Origin: Deltaproteobacteria bacterium
Lineage (GTDB): Bacteria; Desulfobacterota; Desulfobaccia; Desulfobaccales; 0-14-0-80-60-11
DNA: 55,178 nucleotides
Assembly (NCBI GenBank): GCA_016874915.1
Contig: VGSW01000003.1
Location: 1 to 55,178 of the forward strand
Reading direction: 5' to 3'
Shown: one piece after another, positions 7,491-15,643 of the stretch
Layout of the letters: each line of letters starts with the position of its first letter
How positions within the stretch are numbered: position 1 is the first letter of the stretch
Notes under the pieces: generated by a model
The model's database searches: none
What the model was told of the DNA's origin: nothing
Seen by the model: the letters and a program-made list of their open reading frames with translations, nothing else
Position numbers and translations under genes: made by a program

Positions 7491-9089
7491 ATGTTCCAGG
7501 AAACCGTGGTGGCCCGGGTCACCGACCTGAAAGACGGCGAGATGAAAGAGGTGGAGGTGGACGGCGCCAAGGTGCTGCTGGTGCGCTTGAAGGGACGATT
7601 TTTTGCCATCGGCGGGGAGTGCAGCCACTACGGCGGGCCGTTGGCGGAAGGCGCGCTTTCCGGCTCCCGGGTGGTCTGTCCCTGGCATCAGGCCACCTTC
7701 AACGTTCAAACCGGAGAAGTGCTGGAGCCGCCGGCCCTGGATGACCTGGCCCGTTTTGAAGTCAGGGTGGAAGGGGACCAGGTCATCGTCCGGACGCCGG
7801 ACACCGGAGCGGGGCCTCATCCTCCCCAAATGTGCCGGTGCGATAGCCGGGCCGATGGACGGACCCTGGTTATCCTGGGCGCGGGCGCGGCGGGCAACGT
7901 TGCGGCCCAAACCCTGCGGCAGGACGACTTCAAAGGCAAGGTGGTCATGATTACCCAGGAGATGCGCCTGCCTTACGACCGTCCCAATTTGAGCAAGGGC
8001 TACCTGGCCGGGCTGGCGCCCCCCGACTCCCTGCCCCTCCGGTCGGAAGATTTTTTCCGCCAGATTGAGGTGGAGGTGCTTCTGGGGCGCCGGGTGGTAC
8101 AGGTGAATCACGGTTCCCGGGAGATTATTTTCCATGACGGGGCGCGGTTGAATTATGATGGGCTGCTCCTGGCCACCGGGAGCATCCCCCGCCGCCTGGC
8201 GGCCCCGGGGGCGGACCTGGAAAACGTCTTCACCCTGCGCAGCGCCGATGACGCCGACGCCATCATGGCTGCCGCGCCGGCCGGCGCCCAGGCCGTGGTG
8301 GTGGGAGGATCCTTTATCGGCATGGAAGTGGCCGCCAGCCTTACCAAAAGGGGCCTTCAGGTTGCCGTGACCGCGCCTGGGGCCACCCCCTTCGCCCGGA
8401 CCCTGGGGCCGGAAATCGGCGGCGTCTTTCAAAAACTCCATGAAGAAAACGGCGTAGCTTTTCATCTGGGGGCGCGGGTGGACAAACTGGAGGGCCGGGG
8501 TCGGGTGGAGCAGGTGCACCTGAGCACCGGCGTGACCCTGCCCGCGGACCTGGTGGTGGTGGGCATCGAGGTGCGGCCCGCCACCGATTTCCTCAAAGGA
8601 GTGGACGTGAACGCCGACGGCAGCGTCTCCGTGGATGAATGCCTCAAGGTGGCGGAAGGTCTCTACGCCGCGGGAGACATCGCCCGGTTTCCCGACTGGC
8701 GCACCGGGGAAGCCATGCGCATCGAACACTGGCGTCTGGCCCAGCAGCACGGCCGGGTGGCCGCCCATAACATGGCGGGAAAGCCCGTGGCCTTCCGGGG
8801 CGTGCCCTTTTTCTGGACAGAGCACTTCGACCTGAATCTTCAGTACGTGGGTTTCGCCGCGGCCTGGGATGACCTGATCATTCACGGCGATCTGGCGGCC
8901 CGGAATTTTCTGGCCTTTTACGTGCGAGAGGGCCGGGTGCTGGCCGCGGCCGGCATCAACCAGGACCGGAAGCTGGCGGCCATTGCTGAGCTCATGCGCC
9001 AGGAGGCCCTGCCCCGGCTGGAGGAATTGGCCGCGGGGCCTCTGGATTTTTCAGAGCTTTTAGGGAGATTGCCCCAACTCGAAGCTTAA
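7491..9089 (+). CDS. Rieske-FAD pyridine-nucleotide oxidoreductase (AIFL-like)
   Basis: An N-terminal Rieske [2Fe-2S] domain (residues 1-105) is joined to an FAD/NAD(P)H oxidoreductase of the apoptosis-inducing-factor-like class. Rieske ligands are Cys44 and His46 in ECSHYGG, and Cys63 and His66 in CPWHQATF. The FAD-binding GxGxxG is LGAGAAGN near residue 125, the NAD(P)H site is VVGGSFIGME near 265, and the second FAD motif is YAAGDIARFPD. The architecture matches reductases that feed electrons to oxygenases or act in redox defence; the partner is not evident. The ATG is preceded by ACAGGAGAAAACC, a good ribosome-binding site. It appears monocistronic. Confidence 0.9.
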   Translation: MFQETVVARVTDLKDGEMKEVEVDGAKVLLVRLKGRFFAIGGECSHYGGPLAEGALSGSRVVCPWHQATFNVQTGEVLEPPALDDLARFEVRVEGDQVIVRTPDTGAGPHPPQMCRCDSRADGRTLVILGAGAAGNVAAQTLRQDDFKGKVVMITQEMRLPYDRPNLSKGYLAGLAPPDSLPLRSEDFFRQIEVEVLLGRRVVQVNHGSREIIFHDGARLNYDGLLLATGSIPRRLAAPGADLENVFTLRSADDADAIMAAAPAGAQAVVVGGSFIGMEVAASLTKRGLQVAVTAPGATPFARTLGPEIGGVFQKLHEENGVAFHLGARVDKLEGRGRVEQVHLSTGVTLPADLVVVGIEVRPATDFLKGVDVNADGSVSVDECLKVAEGLYAAGDIARFPDWRTGEAMRIEHWRLAQQHGRVAAHNMAGKPVAFRGVPFFWTEHFDLNLQYVGFAAAWDDLIIHGDLAARNFLAFYVREGRVLAAAGINQDRKLAAIAELMRQEALPRLEELAAGPLDFSELLGRLPQLEA

Positions 9090-9140
9090 TCTATTTTCCC
9101 CAAACAATTCCGGCTTTTCCTGAGCTGAATTTGCTCCCTG

Positions 9141-9169
9141 AGGGGGGAGGACCTGTGGTTCTTCCCCCT
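9141..9169 (+). terminator. Hairpin downstream of the Rieske oxidoreductase
   Basis: A 13-bp stem with two G-U pairs (AGGGGGGAGGACC at 9141-9153 against 9157-9169) has a 3-nt loop and is followed by a short T-rich stretch, 50 bp after the stop codon. Confidence 0.5.
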
Positions 9170-9777
9170 TTGGTTTCCCTGTGACAACGATCGCTCAGTT
9201 TTATCCTTGGCGATCAAAAAAGTAACCCACTGTTAAACTTGATAAAATAATTTCGCATTCAGGCTAAACCGGAAGGGGTTTAGCCCTTAAGTAAAACAGG
9301 TTCGGGTTTCTCCTTACCTTCCCCACCTCTTCTCGCCCCTGGATCTCAGGCCTTTCTCCCGAGGAAATCAGAAATTTAGAGGAGAGAATTGGGAGTTCCC
9401 CGATTTACGAGGGGTGACCCCTTACACATAATTGTTGCCAATTTAAGGTTAGTTAAAGCAACTTAAAGACTATTTAAGCCATAAGCTAAAAAATCAATAA
9501 TCAAAATAACTTAGTTAATTGCCTTTTGATATTGCTGTTTAAAAATGGACAAAATTGCATAAATGTTAAAAAAGGTGAACGTTCCCTGCCCATTCTCCTG
9601 GGCCGGCTGGAAAAACCTCTTAGAGGGGAATCGGCATTGGGGCAAAGCGAATAAGCCAATTATTTTAGTAAGTTTCGGCTTATGCGCCTCGTTCCAAATA
9701 TTTTGACAACTCGTTTTTCAAACAACCGGTAAGACTGGAAAAGGGACCAATAGAAGGGTTTCTGGTTTCCCCGATAT
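9170..9777. other. Long AT-richer intergenic region
   Basis: About 600 bp without a supportable gene on either strand, markedly more AT-rich than its surroundings. One hairpin is visible near 9640-9690 (ATAAGCC/GGCTTAT with flanking GCG/CGC). The region ends in the sigma-54-type promoter described separately. Its length would suit upstream activator sites, but none could be identified by eye. Confidence 0.5.
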
Positions 9778-9794
9778 TTGGCACAAGAAATGCT
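9778..9794 (+). promoter_or_regulatory. Candidate sigma-54 promoter of the surface-protein locus
   Basis: TTGGCACAAGAAATGCT carries the invariant GG (-24) and GC (-12) with exactly 10 bp between them. It differs from TTGGCAC-N5-TTGCT only at one base of the -12 element. The start codon of the first subunit gene lies 126 bp downstream. A sigma-54 promoter would require an enhancer-binding protein, which is not in this window. Confidence 0.6.
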
Positions 9795-9919
9795 AAAGTG
9801 AATCCGGAATCAGGCTATCACACAGATTTTATTAATTTTTTAAATTCTCTCTTGATATATAATATTTTGTTTATAAAATAAATGAAATAGATAACAAAAT
9901 GACAAGAAATGGGAGTGTA

Positions 9920-10420
9920 ATGAGGATTGGAACCCTGGCCCTGGCAGTTCTGACCCTAGGGCTGTTGGCCAGCGCGACCTGGGGGGCGCTGACGGAAACC
10001 GTGGTGGTGAATGTGGACGCGCTGGTGGCTTCCGCCGCCAATCTGACCATAGGAGCCACCACCATTAATTTTCCCGACGCCGATCCTGATACCACCCCGG
10101 TGGTGCCAGCCCAGCAGAACCCCGTGGTTGTCACTGCCAGCGCCCAGACCGGCAGCAAAAAGGTGGTCGACCTGTCCGTCATGGCCGCGGGAGATTTAAC
10201 CTCGGGGAGCAACACCATTCCCATCACCAATGTTTCCTGGATCGCCACGGGGAGCGGCTATCTGCCTGGCACCATGAGCAGAACCAGTCCTCAACCCGCC
10301 GGCAACTGGCAGGGGCATGGCACCAGGAACGGCACCTTTTCCTATTTCCTGGTCAACAGTTGGGCCTATAAGACGGGGAATTATACCGCCACCGCCACTT
10401 ATACCCTGACAGTGCCCTGA
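9920..10420 (+). CDS. Secreted surface-subunit paralogue A
   Basis: The product is an exported protein of 166 residues with a Sec signal peptide (MRIGTLALAVLTLGLLASAT, cut near TWG-A). ATG 9920 is chosen because GGGAG lies just upstream and the signal peptide then matches subunit B. The mature chain is Ala/Thr/Val-rich and predicted all-beta. It shares with B, C and D a C-terminal signature: IPI..VSW, G-GY..GTMS, a W-G/GTF stretch, a NSWAY..GNY block, and a terminal YTLTVP. It lacks cysteines. No named family is recognised. The context (chaperone, outer-membrane barrel) suggests a polymerising or displayed subunit. It is first in the cluster behind the sigma-54-type promoter. Confidence 0.85.
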   Translation: MRIGTLALAVLTLGLLASATWGALTETVVVNVDALVASAANLTIGATTINFPDADPDTTPVVPAQQNPVVVTASAQTGSKKVVDLSVMAAGDLTSGSNTIPITNVSWIATGSGYLPGTMSRTSPQPAGNWQGHGTRNGTFSYFLVNSWAYKTGNYTATATYTLTVP

Positions 10421-10532
10421 GGCGGCGGCCCCATAAACAGATAAGGATAAGTAGCAAATACTGCTCAGCAGTTTGATGAAACAAACCAGCCCCCATGAAA
10501 TTGACTAAAACCATAAGGAGAGGAAACAAATC

Positions 10533-11030
10533 ATGAGGTTAAGGACCATCTTCTTGGCAGTCCTGGCTCTGACCCTGGTGGCCTCCGCCGCCTGGGCAGT
10601 GACCGCGACGCAAGACATTACCATCAGCACCAACATCGCTTCCCGGGCCAAAATCACCATGCCCACGACCACGGTGACCTTCCCCGACTCGGATCCGGAT
10701 ACCACTCCTTCGGTGAGCGCCACCCAAAACCCCCTGACCATTACCTGCGCGGCCCGCACCGGGGCCTCCAGCGCGGTCACCGTGACCGTAAAAGCTGCGG
10801 ATGATCTGAAGGACGGCGCCAAGTCCATCGGCATCAGCAACGTCGCCTGGACGGCCACGGGCGCGGGTTACATAGCCGGCACCATGAGCAAGAGCGCGGA
10901 CCAGAATGTGGGATCCTGGACCGGTTCCGGCAGCCGGGCCGGCACCCTGAGCTTCGCCCTGGCCAACAGTTGGGACTATGAGACCGGTAACTACAGCGCC
11001 ACGGCCACTTACACCCTGACCGTACCTTAA
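10533..11030 (+). CDS. Secreted surface-subunit paralogue B
   Basis: The product is 165 residues, a close paralogue of subunit A along its whole length. The signal peptide MRLRTIFLAVLALTLVASAA ends in AWA. The signature is VAWTATGAGYIAGTMS, then QNVGSWTGSG, NSWDYETGNYSATATYTL and a terminal VP. The shared early block TFPDSDPDTTP matches NFPDADPDTTP in A. Only one Cys is present, so no internal disulfide is expected. A strong AAGGAGAGG ribosome-binding site precedes the ATG. A rho-independent terminator follows, so A and B form the first transcription unit and are probably the most abundant subunits. Confidence 0.87.
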   Translation: MRLRTIFLAVLALTLVASAAWAVTATQDITISTNIASRAKITMPTTTVTFPDSDPDTTPSVSATQNPLTITCAARTGASSAVTVTVKAADDLKDGAKSIGISNVAWTATGAGYIAGTMSKSADQNVGSWTGSGSRAGTLSFALANSWDYETGNYSATATYTLTVP

Positions 11031-11090
11031 TAGACTTCCCCGGAGCGTTGGCCGCAGGGGGCGGGAGCTCGTCCCCGGCATAAATTTACC

Positions 11091-11124
11091 CAGGGGCGAT
11101 TGGCCAGGTCGCCCCTGACTTTTT
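11091..11124 (+). terminator. Rho-independent terminator after subunit B
   Basis: A perfect 9-bp stem, CAGGGGCGA (11091-11099) against TCGCCCCTG (11109-11117), with a 9-nt loop, is followed by ACTTTTTTA. It separates the A-B pair from subunit C and the chaperone. If leaky, it would give high A/B and low C/chaperone expression. Confidence 0.8.
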
Positions 11125-11184
11125 TATCCGGCCCCGGTGGTTAATGTCCACTTTACAAATCCATAATTTTCTTGAATAATTGCA

Positions 11185-11703
11185 GTGGACAAGGTACCCC
11201 CTTATTTCTCCTCTTTCCGGAGTGGTGAAAAAATTTATTTTTGGCTTTTGAAAACTGAAGTGATAATAATTTTCTGGTTGCTAATCTTGGGTATGGTGAC
11301 CGCCAGTCCCGCTGTCGCTGCCAAGGTGGCGCCCCCGGGAGCAAAGCTGGTGATCAGTCCCCAATCCCTGATCTTCCAGGTGGGGACTCCCCCGGCGGTA
11401 GCCGTGGCGGAAGTCACGGTGCAGGTAATCTCTCCGGGACAGCAGCCCTGGCGGCTTACGGTCATGGCCTTGGGGGACTTGCAATCCGAGGAAGGAACCC
11501 GGATTCCCGTCAACCAGGTTACCTGGCGGGGCAGGCCGGGCGCAGTGTTCGTGGACGGCGCCTTGAGCGCCAACCACCCCCAGCTCCTGGCCCGGGGTCA
11601 GAGCTCCAAGGCGGGAGTGGTGCGCTTTTTCTTGAAAAACCGCTGGGAGCATGCCGAAGGCCGCTACAGCCAACGCCTGATCTTCAACCTGAGTTCCCCA
11701 TGA
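11185..11703 (+). CDS. Secreted surface-subunit paralogue C (divergent)
   Basis: A third, divergent member of the A/B/D family. It retains LGDL, IPVNQVTWRG, GALS, VRFFLKNRW and a GRY block before a terminal LSSP. The start is uncertain: GTG 11185 gives the longest frame (172 aa). TTG 11248 or GTG 11260 would put the hydrophobic segment VIIIFWLLILGMV at the N-terminus as a normal signal peptide ending near AVAA. No candidate has a good ribosome-binding site. Its stop overlaps the chaperone start as ATGA (11700-11703), implying translational coupling, as expected for a minor or tip subunit made with its chaperone. Confidence 0.75.
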   Translation: MDKVPPYFSSFRSGEKIYFWLLKTEVIIIFWLLILGMVTASPAVAAKVAPPGAKLVISPQSLIFQVGTPPAVAVAEVTVQVISPGQQPWRLTVMALGDLQSEEGTRIPVNQVTWRGRPGAVFVDGALSANHPQLLARGQSSKAGVVRFFLKNRWEHAEGRYSQRLIFNLSSP

Positions 11704-12503
11704 TAAAAAAATGGTTTTTCGCGCTGGGATTATTGGTGCTTTTAGGAATCTGGGAGGCGCAGCCCGCGGCCGCCCAGTTGAATCTCTTGGTCAGCCCCAT
11801 CCGGGTGGAACAGAAGCTCCAGCCGGGAAGCTCTGAAACCGACATCATCTCGGTGCGCAACGAAGGCGGCCGCCCGGTGCGGGTCAAGGTCTATCTGGAA
11901 GACTGGCAGATGGACGCCAAAGGCAGCCTCACTTATTTCCGTCCGGGACGGGTTCCCCAGTCCTGCGCCGCCTGGCTTCAATTGAACCCGGCTGATTTTC
12001 GGGTGGAAGCGGGTCAAACCAGGGAAGTGCGTTTCACCCTCACCGTGCCCCCCGGAGCCAAGACAGGCACTTACTGGGCCGCCATCATCTTCGAGGGCCT
12101 GCCCGTAGAAGAAAAAGTGACGGTGCAAAAAAGGATCGGCGTCCTGGGCCGCATTGGGGTGGTGCTTTACCAAACCGTGGGCAACCCGGAGGTCAAGGCC
12201 CAATTTCAGGACTTGCAGGTGGTGCCGGATAAGAAAGGGGTGACCTTCAAGATAGCCTTCACCAACCCGGGCCAGGGATTTGTCCGGGTCAAAAAGAGCT
12301 GGATCGCGGTGAAAAATTCCCAGGGCCAGGAGGTGGCCAAGCTGGAAATCCCCGATATTCCGGTGCTGCCCGGCGGCTCTCGGGACCTGGAATTGAAGCA
12401 CGAAAAGCCTTTGCCGCCGGGCAACTACCAGGTGGAGGCGGTGGTGGACCTGGGCCGCCGGGAACTCCAGGGGCGCAAAAAGCCCTTCACCGTGGGCCGC
12501 TGA
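11700..12503 (+). CDS. PapD-like periplasmic assembly chaperone
   Basis: This 267-residue exported protein has a signal peptide (MIKKWFFALGLLVLLGIWEA, cut near PAAA) and two Ig-like domains. Domain 1 opens with LLVSPIRVEQKLQPGSSETD and continues VRNEGGRPVRVKVY and LTVPPGAKTGTYWAAIIFE. Domain 2 starts near VKAQFQDLQVV and ends in a KPFTV strand. This pattern matches the fimbrial/pilus chaperone superfamily in fold and length. The role would be to stabilise subunits A-D in the periplasm and hand them to the outer-membrane partner. No classical FimD-type usher is encoded nearby; the barrel protein at 12941 occupies that place. It overlaps subunit C by 4 bp. Confidence 0.8.
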   Translation: MIKKWFFALGLLVLLGIWEAQPAAAQLNLLVSPIRVEQKLQPGSSETDIISVRNEGGRPVRVKVYLEDWQMDAKGSLTYFRPGRVPQSCAAWLQLNPADFRVEAGQTREVRFTLTVPPGAKTGTYWAAIIFEGLPVEEKVTVQKRIGVLGRIGVVLYQTVGNPEVKAQFQDLQVVPDKKGVTFKIAFTNPGQGFVRVKKSWIAVKNSQGQEVAKLEIPDIPVLPGGSRDLELKHEKPLPPGNYQVEAVVDLGRRELQGRKKPFTVGR

Positions 12504-12769
12504 TCAGTAATCAGTGATCAGTAATCAGTGGCCAGTGGTTGGAACTTATTATTCAAGTTTCGCACCCCCATCCCGGTGGGGCGGGCCTCCGTGCCCGCCT
12601 TCCGTTGGATGGCCGGAGATGGCCCCCCTTCCTGGCACGGCTTAATTTTCATTGTTCGTTGTGACCCTTAGGTCATGATAGTTCGTTCAGAATGACCTAC
12701 AGGGAGAAGTTAAGGTTTTGAAATAGCTTCTAATATTCTGGTTTTCCTTGACTACTGGCAACTGACCAC
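12504..12769. repeat. Heptad-repeat element C
   Basis: Five 7-bp units (TCAGTAA, TCAGTGA, TCAGTAA, TCAGTGG, CCAGTGG) at 12504-12538 begin on the base after the chaperone stop. Three units in reverse orientation (TGACTAC, TGGCAAC, TGACCAC) lie at 12749-12769. The inner arms share 12 of 14 bases as an inverted repeat. The 210-bp interior contains the dispersed repeat at 12575-12696. No gene is seen in 12504-12940. Confidence 0.7.
12575..12696 (+). repeat. Dispersed repeat, copy 1 (upstream of the barrel gene)
   Basis: The block GGTGGGGCGGGCCTCCGTGC at 12575 and the block TTAATTTTCATTGTTCGTTG from 12642, continuing to GTGACC, recur in the same order at 15358-15479. The two copies bracket the barrel gene as direct repeats. 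Confidence 0.75.
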
Positions 12770-12940
12770 TTCCCGGTTTCTCTTGCCTCTTCATCCGAAC
12801 CTCTTTCAATAATTTTCTTGCCCCCTCTTTTACCCCAAATTTTGTCTAACCTTTTCAAAGAGTTATGCTAAAATACAAAAGTTAAAATCAGGGATAGAAA
12901 TATAACCTATTAAAAATACTCTATTTTTCCAGCCTGGCTA

Positions 12941-15199
12941 ATGATTCACGTCCATCCTCCCCGGAGGAGTTCCAGGGCTTCGGGCTCAGGGTGGTGCTAT
13001 CTTCTCTGGCTGGCGCTCTTGACCTTCTGGTTCAGCTCCCTCCCGGCCTGGGCCATTCCTGAGGGCGGCGGCCGGGTAGGCGGGTCTTTCTATTCCCTGC
13101 AGTTCCGGACGCTGGGTCAGCAGTTCTCTTTGAGTGAAGCCTACGGCTTCCTGGACCTTTTCCAGAACATCCCCAATTATGGCCTGGTGGAAGGCAGGGT
13201 GGCCTTCTCCAAGCTCCAGGAACCCGCGGGGTCGAACGACCCTACCGGTTGGCGCCAGGCTTACGGCCGCCTCAGCCTGAAAAATTACCGCTGGGGCCGG
13301 GGAGTCCTGGCCCTGGCCGCAGGGGACGACGCCTTCAATCTCACCGAATTCCCGGTGAAATTCACCAGCTTCTTCTACCCTCTGGTCTATTACCGGGGAT
13401 TAGGCATCCAATACGCGCATCCCTGGTTCCAGGTTTACCTTTTGGGAGGCGAAGTGACCCGGTCCCGGGGACTGGCGGGGGAGACGTTCCTGGGTCTGGG
13501 GGAAAGCCTTTACGGAGTCATGGCCCGCTTTCAGCCTTATGAGCGGCTGCTCCTGGAGACCAATTTTTACCTCACCCGGAATGAAAAGGATTTCACCGGC
13601 AATCTGGTCACCAAAGACAACCAAGTCTACCGGTTGGCTGGTCAGTGGCGGGTTTGGTCCCAGCTTTATTCCACCGGAGAATTCATGCAGAGCTTCTCGG
13701 CGGGCCCCCAATCCCAAAAAGAGCGGGACCTGGCGTACCGCGCCGGTGGCATGTGGAAGGGCGACCGCCTGCGCCTGGAGACCAATTACCGTTATTTCGG
13801 GCCCCGGTTTCACTTAATCAACGAAATCTTCCAGCCCGATCAAGCCGTCAAGGGATACTATGTGGCCGGGGAAGCCAAGCCCTGGCCCTTCCTCTCAGCC
13901 TTCGGCAGCCTCGATACGGCCCGGAATTTTGCTGTGGATCCCGGCCAGAGCATCACCCAAACCGAAACCCGTTCCCTGGGACTGGGGTTTTACCGCGCCC
14001 CCTGGCCGTCCTCATATGTCCGCTATAATGAGAGCAACCTGATCACCCGGAGTGATTTTCCCGTGGCGGTGCGGGGGCGGACCCGAAGTCTGTACAGCGA
14101 AACCATGAAAAAATTCGGGTTCATTGATGCGTATGCCCGTTATGAAAGGTTCCAGTTTTCAGACCAGATCAATCCAGGCCGCAGTTACCGCAAGGAAGCC
14201 CCTGTTTTGGGGGTCAGGGCCTTTCATAAGAAATTCTTGTGGTACGTGGAAGGGGAATATGACCGCTTTTCTCCCCCCAGCGCCGGCCAGGGCTTTGATG
14301 GCCTGTACCTGAAGGTGGGGGGAAACTATTTTGCCAGCCCTGATTGGAGTGTTTACGGGGAAGTGAGTTACCGTCCCTCCAGCCGCCGTTATGGCGGGCA
14401 ATTGGGGGTATATTGGAACCTGCCTTACGGCTTCCGGATCCGGGCCTTTGGCCGGATAGAAAAAGGCACCACCGGGACCGGCGACTTCATCAATAATTTT
14501 TATACCAATCAGATCACCCTGGAAATCATCAAAGTCCTGTCCTGGGGCAAAAAAGTCGAAGTGGCGGGATTAAAGCCGGGCCAGGAATGGCTGGGGTCAG
14601 GAAGCATTGAAGGTTGGGTGTTCAATGATGTAAACGCCAACCAGTCCCTGGACTCGGGAGAGCAAGGAGTGGAAAACGTTAGAATCAAGCTGGAGGACGG
14701 CAGCACCACGGTTACAGACCGGAAAGGCTATTACCAGTTTCCCGCGGTGGCTGCCGGGAAGCACGTGGTTACCCTGGACTCCCGAAAGATTCCCGCGGCC
14801 TTCACTTTTGAAGGCGCGGAAACCCTGGCGGTGGAGGTGAAGCGCCGGGCCACCGCCCGGGCGGACTTCCCCTTTGTCCGGGGGGCCAGCATCCGAGGAC
14901 GGGTGGTGGAAGACGTCAAGGGCGCGGGTAAGCCGCCGCCGGACGCCAAAGGGGTTCCTGACGTGCTGTTGGTGCTGAAGCCGGGGGACCTGAACACTTA
15001 TACGGACAGCGAAGGGGATTTCGCCTTTGAAGGGGTGGTGCCCAAGGAATATGAACTCAGCATCCTGGCCGAAACCTTGCCGGAAGACACCCAAGTCACC
15101 ACCCTGCCGGCCATCAAGGTGACCCTGACTCCAGGAGGCCAGGCTCACGGCCTCATCTTCGGGATCCACCGCCGGGAGCGGCCGATTATCTTCAAATAA
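12941..15199 (+). CDS. Outer-membrane beta-barrel with two C-terminal Ig-like domains
   Basis: The 752-residue product carries a signal peptide ending SLPAWA. Next comes about 500 residues of alternating aromatic/polar strands ending with residues such as Y, F and W, typical of an outer-membrane barrel (repeated patterns such as LRLETNYRYFGPRF and YFASPDWSVYGEVSYRPSS). Two soluble beta domains follow: an SdrD_B-like one (GSIEGWVFNDVNANQSLD to the YYQFPAV strand) and a carboxypeptidase-regulatory-like one (ASIRGRVVEDVKG to TDSEGDFAFEGVVP). It sits in the position of an usher but lacks recognisable usher landmarks. I infer it is the secretion pore or anchor for subunits A-D. A promoter was not identified; upstream is AT-rich. 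Confidence 0.75.
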   Translation: MIHVHPPRRSSRASGSGWCYLLWLALLTFWFSSLPAWAIPEGGGRVGGSFYSLQFRTLGQQFSLSEAYGFLDLFQNIPNYGLVEGRVAFSKLQEPAGSNDPTGWRQAYGRLSLKNYRWGRGVLALAAGDDAFNLTEFPVKFTSFFYPLVYYRGLGIQYAHPWFQVYLLGGEVTRSRGLAGETFLGLGESLYGVMARFQPYERLLLETNFYLTRNEKDFTGNLVTKDNQVYRLAGQWRVWSQLYSTGEFMQSFSAGPQSQKERDLAYRAGGMWKGDRLRLETNYRYFGPRFHLINEIFQPDQAVKGYYVAGEAKPWPFLSAFGSLDTARNFAVDPGQSITQTETRSLGLGFYRAPWPSSYVRYNESNLITRSDFPVAVRGRTRSLYSETMKKFGFIDAYARYERFQFSDQINPGRSYRKEAPVLGVRAFHKKFLWYVEGEYDRFSPPSAGQGFDGLYLKVGGNYFASPDWSVYGEVSYRPSSRRYGGQLGVYWNLPYGFRIRAFGRIEKGTTGTGDFINNFYTNQITLEIIKVLSWGKKVEVAGLKPGQEWLGSGSIEGWVFNDVNANQSLDSGEQGVENVRIKLEDGSTTVTDRKGYYQFPAVAAGKHVVTLDSRKIPAAFTFEGAETLAVEVKRRATARADFPFVRGASIRGRVVEDVKGAGKPPPDAKGVPDVLLVLKPGDLNTYTDSEGDFAFEGVVPKEYELSILAETLPEDTQVTTLPAIKVTLTPGGQAHGLIFGIHRRERPIIFK

Positions 15200-15357
15200 T
15201 TCCCCACCAAGACACCGGATTTGCAGGGAGCGCACTGCGCAGCAAAATGAGGCTGCTGCAAAAGTGCGCCAAGTGGGATTAGCTGGTTAATTTTTGTCAG
15301 TCTGGGCCACCCTCGGGGGCGAAGAATCGAGACCTTTCGCTTTATATGAAAATACCT

Positions 15358-15479
15358 GGTGGGGCGGGCCTCCGTGCCCGCCTGCCGGTGGGTGGCAGTG
15401 GATGGTGGCCCCACCTTTCAAGGTTTAATTTTCATTGTTCGTTGTGACCCTTAGATCATGATAGTTCGCTCAGGGTGAC
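15358..15479 (+). repeat. Dispersed repeat, copy 2 (downstream of the barrel gene)
   Basis: This is the second copy of the 12575-12696 repeat: GGTGGGGCGGGCCTCCGTGC at 15358, then TTAATTTTCATTGTTCGTTG from 15425, GTGACCCTTAGATCATGATA and GTTCGCTCAGGGTGAC. Its end is partly palindromic (TTGTGACCCT against AGGGTGACAA, one mismatch). Confidence 0.75.
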
Positions 15480-15538
15480 AATTCGGGATTATTACAGTAA
15501 TTGCAACAGTCTTATAATTAATTCTCCCCACCCCGACG

Positions 15539-15627
15539 CCAGGAGCACCAAGGCGAAGCCCCGAGCAATTTGATTTGAGAGGCCCAGTCTCAAAAATGTT
15601 TTCCCGGCAACGTCTTGGTGTTCCTGG
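15539..15627. other. Nested inverted repeat between convergent genes
   Basis: An outer 17-bp arm pair (CCAGGAGCACCAAGGCG at 15539 against CGTCTTGGTGTTCCTGG at 15611) has two G-U-type differences. It encloses an inner perfect hairpin TTTGAGA/TCTCAAA (15574-15594). It lies between the barrel gene and the convergent subunit D gene and could terminate either transcript. Otherwise 15200-15643 contains no gene. Confidence 0.5.
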
Positions 15628-15643
15628 TCTCCGGGTGGAGGAC

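Noticed and set aside
9592..9700. GGGGCAAAGCG plus a hairpin upstream of subunit A, considered as a second c-di-GMP riboswitch
   Set aside because: It lacks the GNRA-capped P2, the CGCAAAGCC core in the right order and the 3' GCCGGG element found at 16202-16282.
12941..15199. Barrel protein considered as a classical FimD/PapC usher
   Set aside because: Length and placement fit loosely, but no usher N-terminal domain, plug or C-terminal cysteine pair is recognisable; the tail is SdrD_B/carboxypeptidase-regulatory-like instead.
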